A DNA stretch of 64,000 nucleotides from Certhia americana (lineage: Eukaryota > Chordata > Aves > Passeriformes > Certhiidae), in assembly GCA_018697195.1 (NCBI GenBank), contig CM031858.1, positions 106,363,699 through 106,427,698 on the forward strand, in the 5' to 3' direction. This document shows, piece by piece, positions 1-39,711 of this stretch (position 1 is the first letter of the stretch; every line of letters starts with the position of its first letter). The position numbers were made by a program, and so were the translations under genes. Below the pieces are notes generated by a model that was not told the DNA's origin, did not search any database, and saw nothing but the letters and a program-made list of their open reading frames with translations.

Positions 1-706
1 TAGGAATGGCCAACCTGTGTTGTCCCCTGGGCTGTCAGCTGGCCACTCCTGCTGAGAACATCAATTGTATTTACAAACCTTTTTACTTCTACTCAGAATA
101 TATAGTTAGGAGTGTGGAACTCTTAGTGGGAGAAGAGCCACAGATGCAGTATCATTCCTCAATTCACCTTCAGATATTCCAAGGAAGCGTTGACTGAGAG
201 AGTCTGGTAACACATCTCCAAAGAAGGATGTTGTCCTTCTGTGCTTTGAAGCCCTGAATCACATCTTTTTAATGTTTCCTTTATGTTTATACACTGTAAA
301 GCATTTCTCAGTTCAGTGATTGGATGATTCATTTCCAGTGTAGTATTATGAATTTGTGTGCACACAGAACATACTTTGTGCTTATGTGGGCATAGTCAAT
401 GAAAATATATTGACAGTGCTGTCTATTCATGTATGCTTATTTCACAAAGGTGTTTGTTTATTTGTGTAAGTGAAAAATCTGTGTGTTAGTTTAAGAAGTC
501 CTTATTTCCTGGAGATCACAATGACTATATTTGTTTCCAAGATCCTGTAGAAATACTCAAAAATCCAGAAGGAACCTTTTTCTCTTCAGATTAGTGACAT
601 TTTTTGTCTTTTTGCAGATGACAGTGGCAAAGGGTGAGTTAATTCATTGTCTCAGTTTTTAAAATCAGAATTCTATAGCATGTAATTTCTTCTTTCTACT
701 TTTCAG
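1..706 (+). other. RBBP8: RBBP8 intron upstream of coding exon 2
   Basis: AT-rich intronic sequence with a good acceptor (pyrimidine run then CAG) just before 707. No match to the expected first coding exon (start codon, FKDLW-like motif) is visible, so that exon lies upstream of the window. The only structure noticed is a 16-nt exon-like island at 618-633, listed as a finding. Confidence 0.8.
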
Positions 707-26298
<25,592 letters not shown>

Positions 26299-26375
26299 AA
26301 GATGGGGAAGTAAGGAGTGCCAGGCTGAAGTGTATCTTTCCTGTCCGTAGGTATTTATAGTTAATATAAACTTGA

Positions 26376-26381
26376 AATAAA
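26376..26381 (+). terminator. Proximal poly(A) signal of RBBP8
   Basis: AATAAA 78 bases after the stop codon, followed within 20 bases by a GT/T-rich stretch (CTGTGTTTTCC). A 3' UTR of about 100 nt would result. Confidence 0.7.
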
Positions 26382-26771
26382 GAACTGTGTTTTCCACAAT
26401 GATGGATAAATTGTTTAATTGAATATGTAAATTTTATAAGATTAATTTGCAAGTCTGATGTACCAGGAAACAAAACTATTTAATGTATGTTTGTTTCATA
26501 TTGTGTTAATACATTTTGTATTTGTTTTTGCACCTGTCAGACAAGTCTACTTTTTTTTTTTTCTTTAAAGCCAGCAGCTGAAATTCCAGCAATTCCTGTC
26601 TAAACTGTATCATTGAGTAACTACTTGAGAGTCACTGAAATTAGTTGTTCTTGCAAGGGTAAATGTCTGTCAATGGGAACAGAAATGACAATTTTCTAGG
26701 GTGCTTTTATTTTGCTCTGGATTTCCTTGTATTTCTTTTCTCTTGTTGGAGTAATGGTTATATCTACTTGG

Positions 26772-26777
26772 AATAAA
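26772..26777 (+). terminator. Distal poly(A) signal of RBBP8
   Basis: Second AATAAA, followed by a GT-rich segment (TTTGGAGGTGTG at about 26817). Use of this site would give a 3' UTR near 500 nt. Both sites may be used. Confidence 0.6.
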
Positions 26778-26799
26778 GCTGTATTAAATATGAAAAATG

Positions 26800-29700
26800 T
26801 ATCTACTGTTCATAGTTTGGAGGTGTGAAAACCAGGAAGTCTAAGTGTTTTTCTTCAATTCTGTTGTAAAATGTATAGCACCATGTTTTCTTCAGTGTTT
26901 AAATTAGAATATCCAATATTCCTTTTATTTTTTCCTTGAAATCTCTTTGCCTGTATGTGTCTTATTTATTGACAGAGATAAGCATTGTTTTTTCTAAATT
27001 TGGGTGACAGCTCTGTCCAGAGTTTTCCTCGTGGACAGCAATAGTCATCACCTAGATTACAAAGGACTCCCCAGAGATATTTTATATTTATCTTTTGTAT
27101 TTCCATACTCACATTGGGAAAGTAAGATCATAGATTATCACAGAGGCAGGGTAATACCTACATAGGTAGGCAAGCCAAAAATCGCAGAAAGATCCTTAGG
27201 AATAAAGAAGCTACAGTCAGAGTTGGATTCAACCAGTGAGAACTCTTTTAAAAAGAGATCATAAGGCAAGCAACTATTGAAATGGCTTAAATAAAAATAA
27301 AATAATGGAAAGTACATCTGGAAGTTTATCTGTATATACTTATATATAAAAATGTATCTGTAATTTCTATTCTGTATAAAAATATATTTTAAAATTTGGT
27401 GGATAGGACCATTTAAATTCAGCTGTATTTTTATAGGAATGGTGGCAGGTTCTGCTGGTGGAGAAGTTGCAGCATAGGCCCAAGAAGAAAGCTAAAACAA
27501 GTGTCATCAATTTAACTGTAACACTGACACAAAATCCTTTTAGGCTGAAATAACAGACCTTGCAGAAAAGTAGAAGAAGGTATAATAGTAGGCACTGTCC
27601 CCATCCTACCTGCTTTGTTGGTTTACTTACTTTAGCATTTCACAGGGGTTATATCCTAAGGAATGCCAAAGCCACAAAGCCAAATAACAATGAAAGTCAT
27701 TAGTCATTCCCATATATACTAATACATGCTGACAATAAATGTTTACAACACTAAAATCATTTCTTGGAGCAGGCAATCAAAGAACCCATGCCAAAGTAAG
27801 TCTGGTTTCCTGAATTATTTGGGGTTTTTTAATTAAAAAAAAAAGTGCTGCCAAAAAGTGGACTTCTTGCAGATATCTTGAAAATTGTTTTAGAACAACA
27901 TGCTAAGAATAAATACTTAACCATTAAAAAAGAAGTTTTTAACAAGAAGAATATGGTGGAGACTGCTTTTAAGTAGGGAGAGCCTTTACACTGAAGAAGC
28001 AACATCCACCAAAAGAAAAGTGGAAGCACATTGCAACTTACCAAATGTAAATTTTGCTATAAAGTAGGCTGTTTGAGAAACTTTCTGAAAGAAATAACTA
28101 TAAATCCTATTTTAAGAACTGTCAGAGCAATCTTTATCGGTAAAAGATCAAACAACAATGGGAACATTTAAAGGTAAGAAGACAAGAAAAGATGGGATTT
28201 TTATAGCAATGTTCATTATGGAAGTTCCTGGGAACCTTTCTTTGTGGGGTGGGTGGGCAGAGCTGTTGAAAACTGAAATGGCAGAAAAGGTGAATGATGT
28301 GGGTGTTGGACAGTGGACAAGATTGGAGCCTGCTCCCATGGATTGGAAGGTGAGAGAAGAAACTGCTAAATCCCTCACTATAGCATGTGTGCTATATAGT
28401 CATGGGACATGACACTCAAACCAGCTGTGGTGGTCGAGGAGAACAGAGTAACAATTCTGCCTTGAGGCTTTTAAAAAGACTTCAAGGAGGTGAGTGGGGC
28501 TGCAGCCTGATGAGTTTTATGGGGCTAATTGATGGGAGTATAATGAACAAGATTTTCTGACTTCATGAATACAATGTGAAAAGATGACACTTTTTACAGC
28601 TGCCATTCTGATGGCCTTTTGGATACTTTGAAGGTGTCAAAATAGGATTTATCTGACAGCTCATGGCAGAACCAACTTGTCATGGTGCAAAAGAAGTTCT
28701 CTGCTAGAGGATGCCTGGTTAAAGGTACATAAGACGTTACAGTGGGATTCTGCCAAGTACCATTTTATTCAGCCTATTTGTGTTCAGAGAAAGGGTGGAG
28801 GGAGGACTTTTGTTAAATTATTCACTGAGCAAGTGGAACTGGGATATAGAAGAGGGGGGAAATGGCAAAGCAGGACACCACACACAAAGGATGTGATGGA
28901 TGCTGATAAGGTCATGAAGTGTGGAAGTAGCAAGGATTGTTCTCCAAGGGCAGCAGGTTTAGTTACAAGAAGAAATGAGCAGATAGTGTCTATGAGGATA
29001 TTAGTGCTCCACTAGGGGACAGTAAGAAACTGCTTTTGAGCTTAAACCAGTGTAAGAATTACTCTTTCTCAACCTTTGATAGTTGGGCAATTTTATAAGA
29101 TTTAAATTGATTTTAAAATTGTAGTTCTCTTGTCTAGCTCTTCTCATGCCAGGAAAAGCTATTTCACTTCATCTTGAAAAGCAAGAGATCAATTGTAAAA
29201 ATTGAGAAACAAGAATAGAAATAGACTATTTTTGATCTCCAAAAATAAGAACAAAGAAATAACAGAAGTCTAAGCAACCTTTGTGTACCAAAAAGATTAT
29301 TGAAATTTCTAAATTTTAAAAAATTAGTTAAATATTTCCATTGGCAGAAGTTTCTAATTATGACTTACCTGCATTTTTAGCATACTCTGGGAATAATGTA
29401 TATATTTTGCCTGGAAGGAATGGAAGAAAAACAAAAGCCAATCAGAGCCAGCAGGGAAAGTCTGCTGAAAAAAATCACTTTAAATATTATTACATTTATA
29501 TATATTGACTATCTTTGTCCTCTTTATGGCACAGCAGCACATTGTAATTGCAGTCAACTGTGCTGTCAAGAGGAGTGGACTGTGTTCTTTGAGATTTGTG
29601 GGGTTTTTCACATCTGTTTGCAGTGGGGGAAAAAAAGTCGGATAAAAAACATAAGCTGAAGTAGGTTTCTGTCTTTGGAGGAGATCAGGACTAAAACCAG

Positions 29701-32700
29701 TGTTTGTGAGCCAAATATTCAATGCCTTCTTACCTGAAGGCATTACTGAGAAATTGAGAGAGTGGGAGAAATTTCAGGTGTATTGAAGTATGAGCATCCA
29801 AATTGGAATTTCTGAACAGCACTGCCTAGTGGGTCACGCATCCACCACCTGGGAGAACAGCCAGGATAGCCACAGCTGTCTTCTAGTTTCCTGTCCTTGT
29901 CTAGGACTACATCTCAGAATTCATGCTGCCTCTTCCCATTTTATGAGATAAGGGAAAACTTAGTAATGGATGCTAGGATTTGTGCATCTTGCAGTTATGT
30001 AAATTAATACTGATACAATAGCTTGAAGACTTGATGTTCATGTAGTAAGCACGCCCAAGAAACAGTAAAATCTAGGAACTCATCCATTCAACATCAAAAA
30101 CAATCCTCCCTGGAACTGGTTGAAAATGGGAATGGGCCACTGAAAGTCAGTTTTTCTGAACTCAGATCAAGATAAACCCCTAGGGTTCCAGCTGAGTTTA
30201 TGGCCTGCTCAAGTACAGCACATTCCTAGTGATTCTTAGCATATATTCCAGCCTGTGACATTCAGACACTGGTGTGGACCCAACAATTTTACAACTTCAA
30301 ATTGGTTGTTCAGTGTCATTCCCAAAAACAAAGATGACAAAGTCATGGCTTTAGCACTTCCAAAGTGTTATCTGTCTACTCTGCAAACAATCTCAGCCTG
30401 AGAAGGAAGCCTTTGATCAAAAAAATGGTTTTTTAGACTACTTGGAGCAGAGAAGTCAGGTTGTTGGTAAAATACGTTTTTTCACAGGCAAGATATGTTT
30501 TTCTGCACTGCCTGTGAAGCCAACTTGGTTGCTAGTTGCTTTTAATTAGTTGTGCTTTTGAACTTTGCCTTTCTCAAGCAGAAAGGATGAATGCCTTGTC
30601 TCTAATGAAGCAGAAGGAAAACTATGTCTGTTTGCTGATAATTAGAAACTCCTGTCAAAAGAAAAAAGAAAAAAAAATACAAGAGCAGAAAAATCATAGG
30701 CCAGGGAAGGACAGAAGAGAGAGCATAAGAGGGTGATGAGGTTTTTGATGGTACATCATGACTTACCAGTGGATGCTTTGTTTTAGAAATAATATACATC
30801 AGCCCTGATCCTCAAGGGAAGGGGCTTGCTGTGTTCCGATAAATCAGTTGTGGACTATTTGGAAGAAGCTGACATTTCCTTTGTCCTGTGTGTCTCTTAG
30901 TGTAGAAAGACTGCTCAGTCTCAACATAGTCTGTCTTTGTCATGTTTCTGCACAAAGCATAGTTTCCAGCAATGTTGTCTGTGTACAAGTAAAAACACCT
31001 AACTATGAAGGAAAGGGAGCAAGATACTGCAGAAAAAAGCCCAAGGTTTACCTCTTTGGAAGATGGACCATGCTTACTTTAGGCTTAGTTTCTTTCAATA
31101 AAACCTGAAATGTAGTGTTTTCCTCAGAATTTACCTTACTTCTTTAGACTGTGCATTGTAATCTGTATTCCTGTATGTCACCATATGTGCTGTAGAGGAT
31201 AAAACAGAGTTAAAATAATAACTCTGTGAATTATTTTACAGATTACAAAGTGACAGCACAGGTTGGGTTGTTGCGCCTTAGAACAAGGACATGCTATGAA
31301 AATACACAATTCATTTTTATCATCAAGTTCAAAATTATGATTCCTCTAAATATACATAAACCTCACCTCAGTGATCAGGATGAGATTTTCTCTGAATTAC
31401 AATTTTCTTGTCTTACCCCACTCTTTTAAAAGCTACTTCTTCTCTTTAGAATGTCTTTTAGGATATGTGGCTAGACGTTTGGCATCCTGGGCCCTGTGCC
31501 GGAGGTGCAAGCATCATCACAGCAGAGCCACATGGATTTCCTGGGGTCTGGAGGAACATTTCTGTTTCACATTCATTGTGCCAAGAACCTCCAGTCAAGG
31601 GCAGCAAGGTCTGCCTCCCACACTTAGCAATGATGGGAGATAACCCTGCCCAGCAGGAACTTCGAGAAGGACATTTGAAGACCGCCTGTCCTTGGGTGGC
31701 TTTTGTCCGCATTCCAGCTGCAGCCACAAACAAGGCTTATCTGTCTCACTTGTAGCCAAGGCCCCTGTTTAGCATCTCATTAGGAAAATTAGTTGGAGTT
31801 AAGGTCAACATAAGAGAAAGGTTTATTCATTACAGATGGGAAAGCTGATCTAAGCCAAAAGCAGGTATTTATTGGGAAGGCATCCTCAAACTAGAATATG
31901 TTACCAAATCAGGACGGTAACATTTGGTACATACTTTCTACACCAGTAAGTGACTACACTTGGAACGAACTAATGCACCAAAAAAGTTTTCAGTACAAAC
32001 TGGTGACATACGTGACGTATTCAGACATGAAAAGTGAGGAAAATATCCCCAGAAATAATTGCAGGAAGAATTCCGTGTCTACCTCTATTCCACACCATTT
32101 CTTCTACTACAAGGATATTACACACATGTGGTGATAATGCACATTAATATATTTCAGGTACTGTACCAGAATAAATATAATATTAACAACAATTTGGAAA
32201 TTCAGAAGATCTCCCCTTTTCCCCCTTTCTTATTTCTGAGTGGTCTACCCAAGACTTTAAACTTCAAAGTAGAGAACAGTTTGATTTTTGGTTTGGGTTT
32301 GGTTTTTATTTTCATTTTTGATAGTTACTAACTTTAATAACTGTTTTGAATTAATTTCTTTTCATTTACTTAACACCTTATTTGGCATGGTTCCTACTTA
32401 AGACAGCCATTGCATGTGGAAAATGCTTTTAGAAAAAAAACGTAGTGATACAGAGGTCAAAACCTGTATATGCCTGTATTCCAAAGCCAGTAGGAATAGA
32501 CAGGAGACGGTGCTGTGGATCAGACGCGCATGAAGCAGGAAGCTAAGGAGACAAAATTCAGATCTAGTAGTCAGCTCAAATCCATATGGTGATAAAAGCT
32601 GCTCAATTCCCTCGCAGTCAAAATTGCCAACTCTATGAGTCTTTTTAGAACAGTTTTAAATAAAGTGCGAATAAAATAAAGCTAGATAAGAAAGAAATAA

Positions 32701-35700
32701 CAATTCAGGACCCTTTAGGAATATGTTTTGTGTGCTTTACTTGTGCCCTTGGGTAAATAAGTTGTGGGAAAAGATAAAGAGATTAAATACAGTCTTTGAA
32801 ATTGCATTCCTAATGACTCACCATTTCAGAAAGCTTGGGAATTTAAGCTGCAATTGAAAACAAGCATAAAATGAAAAAAAGCTAACATTATCTTGGATAA
32901 TGTGTATCAGATAATGAGTTGATACTCTTTTAATGTTGAACAGATGTCCTAGAAGAGGCAATTATTTTAATTCAGGTTTTCTTTTACTTAAGCCAGTTTG
33001 CAAAAATACAGGTATTCTCTCACACAAATGTAAGGATGAATATAATTAGAACCAAGACACCAATAGCTGCAAGTCAGAAAAACTAATTTTTTATTTCTAT
33101 TCCATAGAAATATCCTGCATCTCAAATTGTAGTAGTCTTCCACTTTGGAACAAAATGGCAAAATTTTCCATTAAATGAAATCTAAAATAATTGGGTTTGA
33201 AATATTTGACTTCTTGAAGTATTTCACTCTGCCCTAGAAATTGAACTTATATCATTACTGTCAAATTAATAGAAGCAGGCAAGAAACTCAAACTCATTAC
33301 GACAACCCTCTCTCAAATCACTGTGCTCTTTATATGTGTTTCTAAAGTGTTTTGCTTGCTGGATATGAAATGAATATTTTCCAGCTTGCTAGCCTGCCAA
33401 GCACACTCTAATAATTGCTAATAGATCATTAAATGCTTGGCAAACCATTCAGAGAAATCAACAGGACTTTTGAAGTTTAATCCTAATAATTTGACACTTA
33501 AGCAAGGAAAAAAAGAAATGTAAAAGGTTGCAAAGAATATTTTTTTAGCCATACCTCTCTCTACTTCTTTTTTGGTTGGTAATAGAGAAGCACATGAAAT
33601 CATTGGAAATATGATTCTCTCCTTCTCAAACTTGTGTTGGAAGAGTTAACTGTTTGGGGTGGGGGAGTGTCAGAAATCCTTTTTATTCCTCAGCCTCTGA
33701 ATATCGACTGAGAATATTTTCTTTGCAATCCTGGAAAAGTATTATGCATTCCTGAGAAAGGAATTGTATTTATGTCTCATCTGCTCCATCTTCTGCTGTG
33801 GTTAACAGAGAGCATTGATCCAGGGAGCTCTGGGATTACGGGTAAAGCTCCTCCAGGACACCACTCACCAAGATTTGTTAAGGCTCTTCTTCACCCTAAG
33901 GATAAGCAAAGGAGGCTTTTGTGAAAATTCTGTCAAGACATTAAATGGCCATGTTGTTCTGATATAGTATTGTGGAAATATATATGGAAATACATGACTT
34001 ATTTCACAAGTCATTAAATGTGATCAAGATTTCTTTTACTATTTTTTTAATACCCTAAAGACAGGTATGTGCTTTGGAGACTGGTGGTCTCCAGGCTGTG
34101 CCAGCTCTTTGAAGTTACTGCATGTATGATCTTCTCACAGAACTGGGTTCATTTATGGAAAGGCATTTATGTTAAAGCAAATGTGAATTGGCAGTGAAAC
34201 AATTGCTATTAAAATATATGTCCCTTTGCGATGTCAACATTTTCCAACTCCGTGTATATAAAAATAGCCCTCATGGGCTTTCTCAGAAGAAAACTTCTGC
34301 AGAATCTGCTTATCCTAGGACTGACCTGGGAAGGACATGAGAATAGAAACAGTAAGGTTTAAGGCATTTGTTACCCAGAGAGACTACAAATTATTATTCC
34401 AAATGGGTCTGTAGACTTGACATGACCTATTCTAGGGGCTCTCACCCATGTCCCCAAAACCCATGGCAGCTCTTTTACACCCAGCAAGGACACCCGTGAG
34501 CCGTAGCACACACTGACTTATTCTAGAGGGAACTGCCTTCAATATGCATTTTTGAGATTCACAGGAGACTCACAAAACCAAACATTTCTTCTTTCTGCCA
34601 CTCTAATTTGCTACCTAGAGGCAGCACCCTGCTTTATTTTGCTCAGCTCTTCCAAGTTCTTGATGTACATCGATTTCCAGGAACAAAACTGACGCTTGCC
34701 TGCCAAGGACCATCAAGGGTCTGCATTCCTGGTGGTTAAATCTTTTCCCTCACAATTCCCCATCTCTCCCACAGTTCTGGATTCTGGCTTTCAGCTCAGA
34801 TTAACTTGAAGTGTTTTGAAAAGGGGATCTTATTTCAAAGGGCAAAAGACTCAAGATGCTCCAAAACATGATGGAGTTCAGCAATCAGAAAGCAAGGTGC
34901 TGTAATTCACATCCTGTTACAGAAAGCTCGGATATAGTTTGGGGCACTGGCAGAGGAAACTTGGTGTGGAGGGAGTTTTGTGTGAAAATATTCCACTTTT
35001 TCAAAGAAGTGTGTTAATTTTAGGATGCTCCAAACCCATTCTGGTCAGATCCTGGCCTACTCTACTGCCACTTTCAAAGCTCACCCATCTGTATTCACCT
35101 ACTCTGGTAGCTTTCCTTGTGCCGTCATGCAACTAGTGGATGTTGAATCAAATGCCTCAAATTGGCTTACTGTATTTTAAATCCTATCCTAGAGGCAATC
35201 CTATTGCCTCTTTTGCTGTGTTTTTAGCACTCAAACAAAGGGGACTACATCTTTTGTATAGATTTATGCTATATAGTAGCCAAGAATAAATCATGCAAGT
35301 GGAAAAATATCAAGGAAAATGCTGAAAAATAAAATAACGTGATTTTGTGCATGGCTGCTGTTTCTGCAGTCCACAAGCATAATATCTGCTGCTCTGCACA
35401 TCTCTCATTTTTTTGAAAGCTAAAAAAAATTTCAAAAACATAGAAGACCTGCTTTTCCTTGGCCTTGGCTGAGGCTGAAAGGAAGAATTTTTCAGGGAGG
35501 ATTTCCAAGCTCCCACTCACTAGCTGCTCAATTTTTCAAGGCTTTGGGATAATACAGATTCATTTATTGCTCAGAAGTGGCCTGCATGTAACTTTATATC
35601 AAGGAGGTTTGATGAATTTTCAACAAGTGAAATTCCAGTGTTTTCCTGGCTTACTGCCAGCATTCTGAGATCTTCCTCTTTTACTACTTATGTGTGTGCA

Positions 35701-36440
35701 ATTAGGTATTTTGGTTCTGTTTTCAGACCATTCCCCTTTCCTATTTTCATTGCTGCACTGCTTTTGAGGGTCCTGATCTCACCACCAAGCCCACAGTTGT
35801 TGTATTAACAAAGCTGCAGCCCCTAAAATCCAAAGATTGCATAAATTTCTGCTTTTACTTTAGAAAGCTTTCAAAGTAATCTGAGAGAGCGAAAAGGCTT
35901 TCATATGCCAGACCTAGTGTTGTGTGACAAAAGGTAGGGAGATCCTGGGGCCATGATCCTTCCCTGCCCTTTGCAGGACCATCCCAGGGAGCCCTAAGCC
36001 CCATGGGCCAAGGGTGACATCCATCGGGGTGAGACAATAGGAGAGGCTCACCTGAGGGGTTTGGCACAAGGGAACAATGTCTTGGGATGCAACACACCTT
36101 GAGGATGTTATGGGGAGGAATCATGGTGGTTTGGAGAGGGTAGGCAAGAGTTAAAGGATGTAACAGACCAGTCAGTACCCTTGTCTGGCCATGCCCTGCA
36201 CCTCATTGCTGCCACCTGTCCTGTCTGCTCATTAAACTGTGTCCAGCTACATCCCTGGTAGAGGCAGCCTACTGTTGCTGGCAGGCAAATGGAATAGGTG
36301 GCTTGGGAGACAGATATCAAAGCAGAAATAGCCTGGGCCAGATACTTCTCCATCCCTACCTCTGAAACAGCTGGAGGAGTTGGCTACTGATCCAGGCCAA
36401 GCACAAAGGAGAGTGTGAGGTCTGGAATTCACTATGAGAC
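26800..36440. other. Intergenic, RBBP8 to first LTR; no gene recognised
   Basis: About 9.6 kb with only short random frames (112 codons or fewer), none resembling a known family. The sequence is AT-rich and without clear CR1 or LTR signatures up to about 35.9 kb. Sequence near 35.93-36.25 kb, ending in an ATTAAA-like stretch, has LTR-like texture, but I could not assign it. Confidence 0.6.
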
Positions 36441-36453
36441 CTGTCTGCATATG

Positions 36454-36456
36454 TGC

Positions 36457-36513
<57 letters not shown>

Positions 36514-36525
36514 TATGTGTGTGTG
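36454..36525 (+). repeat. (GT)n microsatellite
   Basis: A pure GT run from 36461 to about 36506, flanked by imperfect GTGTAT units. It accounts for apparent Cys-Val and His-Thr reading frames on the two strands. Confidence 0.97.
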
Positions 36526-36748
36526 CATGTTTGCCCCCTGCAAGTGAGAGGGGCTGGAGCTCCCTGGGGGCTTGTGTGCCCCCCAGGTGCCAGTAGGTAC
36601 TGGATAGATTGGATATATAAGCACAGTTCCTACCCACAAGGTGTGTCTGTATGTATTTTCAACACATAGGACTTCGTGTGGATCAGACACAGAGGGTGTC
36701 AGGACTAAAACTTTTGTGCTGCTTGTGCAAGTGCTGTGTTTTCTAGTG

Positions 36749-37171
36749 TGCTGGTTTTGACTGGGATAGAGCTGGTTTTTTCAGTGTAGCTGGTTCGAGG
36801 CTGTGTTTTGGATTTGTGTTGAAAAGGGTGCTGAAAACACGGGGATGTTTTCATTCTGGCTGAGCAGCGCTTATACAGTCAAGGCCTTCTGTGCTCCTCA
36901 TTGCACCCTGGCAGCCAGGAGGCTGGGAATGCACAAGGAGCTGGGAGGGGCCAGCTGACCCCAACTGACCAAGGGTGTATTCCAAAACATATGGCATCAT
37001 GCTCAGCATGTAGAGAAGAAGGAGGAAGGGAGGGATGTTCAGAGTGATGGAGTTTATCTTCCCAAGTCACCATCAGGTGTGATGGAGTCTGGTTTTCCTG
37101 GAGGTGACTGAACACCCACTGGGTGGGAGTGAGTGAGCAGTTGAGCTGCCAGCTGGGCTTAAACCACAACA
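36749..37171 (+). mobile_element. Solo LTR of an avian ERVL-type endogenous retrovirus
   Basis: Starts TGCTGGTTTTGACTGGGATA and ends AAACCACAACA (TG...CA). Internal blocks include GGCTGTGTTTTGGATTTGTG, CAAGGCCTTCTGTGCT, CAGCTGACCCCAACTGACCA and GGAGTGATGGAGTTTATCTT, which I recognise from a widespread avian LTR family. The region before the 3' end appears shortened. No internal retroviral sequence is adjacent, so it is a solo LTR. Flanking five-base sequences (TAGTG and CTGGC) do not match, so no intact target duplication remains. Confidence 0.82.
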
Positions 37172-39700
37172 CTGGCTTGCAGTGTGTGCCCACATGTATA
37201 CAGGGTTCGTGTGTGTGCCAATTTGGAATTCATACTCAACCTGCTTTTGGACTATTTTTACCTGCTGGGCTGCTGAATCCAGTGACCTCCAATCCCACAT
37301 ATCCAGGTCTCTGCTCTACTGGATGCAACAGGAATGAATAAGTGGCCTAAAGTCTGATATTTACTGAGGTTTAGACTGTTGAGGTTTCTAAATAAAGGAT
37401 TTTTTTCTTATACAGGGAAGGCTTACAGACACATGGGGTCCACCCAGTCTCTGTTGGTGGCTGCTCAAGGACCTGTACAGGGGAAAGTAATTTCTGACTG
37501 CTGCACAGCAACCATGCAAAAATTAGAGACACAAACCATGGAGGGAGAAACTTTTAGCTGCCCTTAGTGAAGAGGTTGCAGCTTCTCCCATCAAATTTAA
37601 CTAATGCAAGGCCATGCCTCCAGGATGGCTGTACCTGTGGGTTTCATTCTCTTATGCTGTGAGGGATTGCACAGCTTCCAGCACAAGATCATAAGATACT
37701 GACCTGGGGCTGCCAGTCCCTCCCACTATCCAGTTACCAGGAATTTTCCAGTAAGTGAGACCCCATAAGGAGGTGTCAGTGATAAAAGCCAACTGAGAAG
37801 AACCCTCTCAGCATCAGTCCTGAGCACTCTAATAAATCATTTAGCCCAGCACCTTCTAAATACCAGTCCCAAAGCAGCAATATTTACATAAGTTTCCCCA
37901 GCCCATGCACAGATGGTCTCTGACTGCTTACTCTCAGAGAGAGCTCTCAGCATGAACAAGAAGTGCCCTGGGTGGGGGAACAGCTCCAACTTTTCACAAA
38001 GACAGTTTGCATAGTTAGCTTTGGGTACTAAACAGTGCAAAACAAAGCAGAGCGTATTTCCTACGAGTCTGGGAATTCTGACCTAATTCTAAACAAGCAT
38101 GCTCTAAGCATCAAAGCCATAAGCAATAGGCAGAGTAAAACCTTTCTTCTGAAAGAAGAGTGATGGAAAGCTTTCAAAGCCTTTAAAATCTGCGAGACCC
38201 TTTGAAATTGCCTTTCAGACTCCTGTGTTGTGGTACCAAGCAGAAATGTCACCTCAGCACCTGCTAGGATGACAGGTTGTCAGGGACAGGACAGTGTTGG
38301 CTGTGACACTGCTTGGAACACCTGACCCGCTGGCCAACTGAGCAGAGACAGGAAATTGTACAGGTGATGCCTCATGTCCTCTCACCAGGATAACAAACAA
38401 CACAGTGGAAGCAGGTCAGCCTTATCTCCTTGTCTGCCTTTTGGTCCCAAGCGAGACAGTTTCTCTTTGCAAGAATTGCTAAGTGTGAGTTGTTGGTCCA
38501 CACTCTCACTTTCCCTTACAAAAGCAACCTTTTTTAAGCCATGCATTGATACAGGGCAGTCCTATCAAAGGAGATGCACACATAGCTGGGGTTGTGATAT
38601 GTTCCTGTGCTGGAGGCTTCAATTGCAGCCCTAGGTTAAAAAAAAAAAAAAAAAAAAGAAAAAAAAAGGGAAGTATTAATTCCTGATTTCTAGTGTTTTC
38701 CATGAAAGAGGCAATACCAAACAAACAAAAAAGCCAAAACAAACCAAACAAACCTACACACACACACACACACCACACACACACACAAAAAATACCCCCA
38801 AAAAACAACAACAAGAAAAAGGAAGCAATAAACATATCATAGGACTGTTTTGGAGGTGTCCTAGGGGCAAGCCTGTGTTTACCTGATGGTATTTGCAAGT
38901 TGGGTATACAACATCATTTGTATGTTGTATGGGCCTCCTCTTTTTCTCCGTGTTGTCATCTCCTGTTTGCTTCTGTTGGAGCTGTGAGTCTGCAGGTGCT
39001 TTGAGATAGGTAGAAAGCTCACTCAGAGTTCTGCCTGCAGGACAGGGACAGGCATCTTTCCCCATCTACATCACACTGTACTGACATCCACCTCCCACAT
39101 GCAGGTATGACCATGCTACAACAAAGCAGGAACATCCTCTGCCTCCAGAAGCTGTACCAGCAGGAGTGTGGAGAACATCTCAGCATGATAGTACCACAGC
39201 AGACACCACTTTACAGCCCCCACTGATATTTTCAGCTCCTAGATGGGTGTGAGTTAGGATTTAATTCCAACCAACAACTTCATAATAAGAAAAAGATTAA
39301 AACAAGGAGGAGCATAGTAATTTAAAAGTCATAACACAGAAGCTGTGGATAATATAATGCACCAGCTACATGAAGTAACATGGAGCCCAGAACAACACTT
39401 CCAGGGCTCAGTACCACCATGTGATTTTCCTTGCAAGTCTTTTGTCCCGTTCTGCAGCACTTTGCACACCTCAGACTGGTCCCCCTTTTTGACAAGACAA
39501 CGATCTCCCTGGCTTGTGCCTGTATCCCCAGCCTCCTCTCTAATGCCAGAGCATTTCTTCCTTGCCTGAACTCTCTTCCTTGAGACTGGGAAGAAGAAAG
39601 ACTTATGGTCCCTCATGCCTTCCCATGCTTAGATAAGCCGTTCTCTCTTCTTAGTTTATTTAGTTCCTTGAAACAGCAGAGCAGCCATGCACATGGGGTC
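37172..39700. other. Intergenic between LTRs; simple repeats only
   Basis: No coding evidence. It holds an A-run at 38638-38667 (interrupted by one G) and a (CA)n tract at 38756-38787. Short frames on both strands are compositional. Confidence 0.7.
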
Positions 39701-39711
39701 AGGGAGTCACA

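Noticed and set aside
35930..36250. Possible third LTR
   Set aside because: It has LTR-like texture with an ATTAAA-like motif, but I could not match it to any family or find TG...CA termini.
36247..36690. Minus-strand 147-codon frame with His-Thr repeats
   Set aside because: The repeat is the (GT)n microsatellite read on the other strand, and the flanks show no family resemblance.
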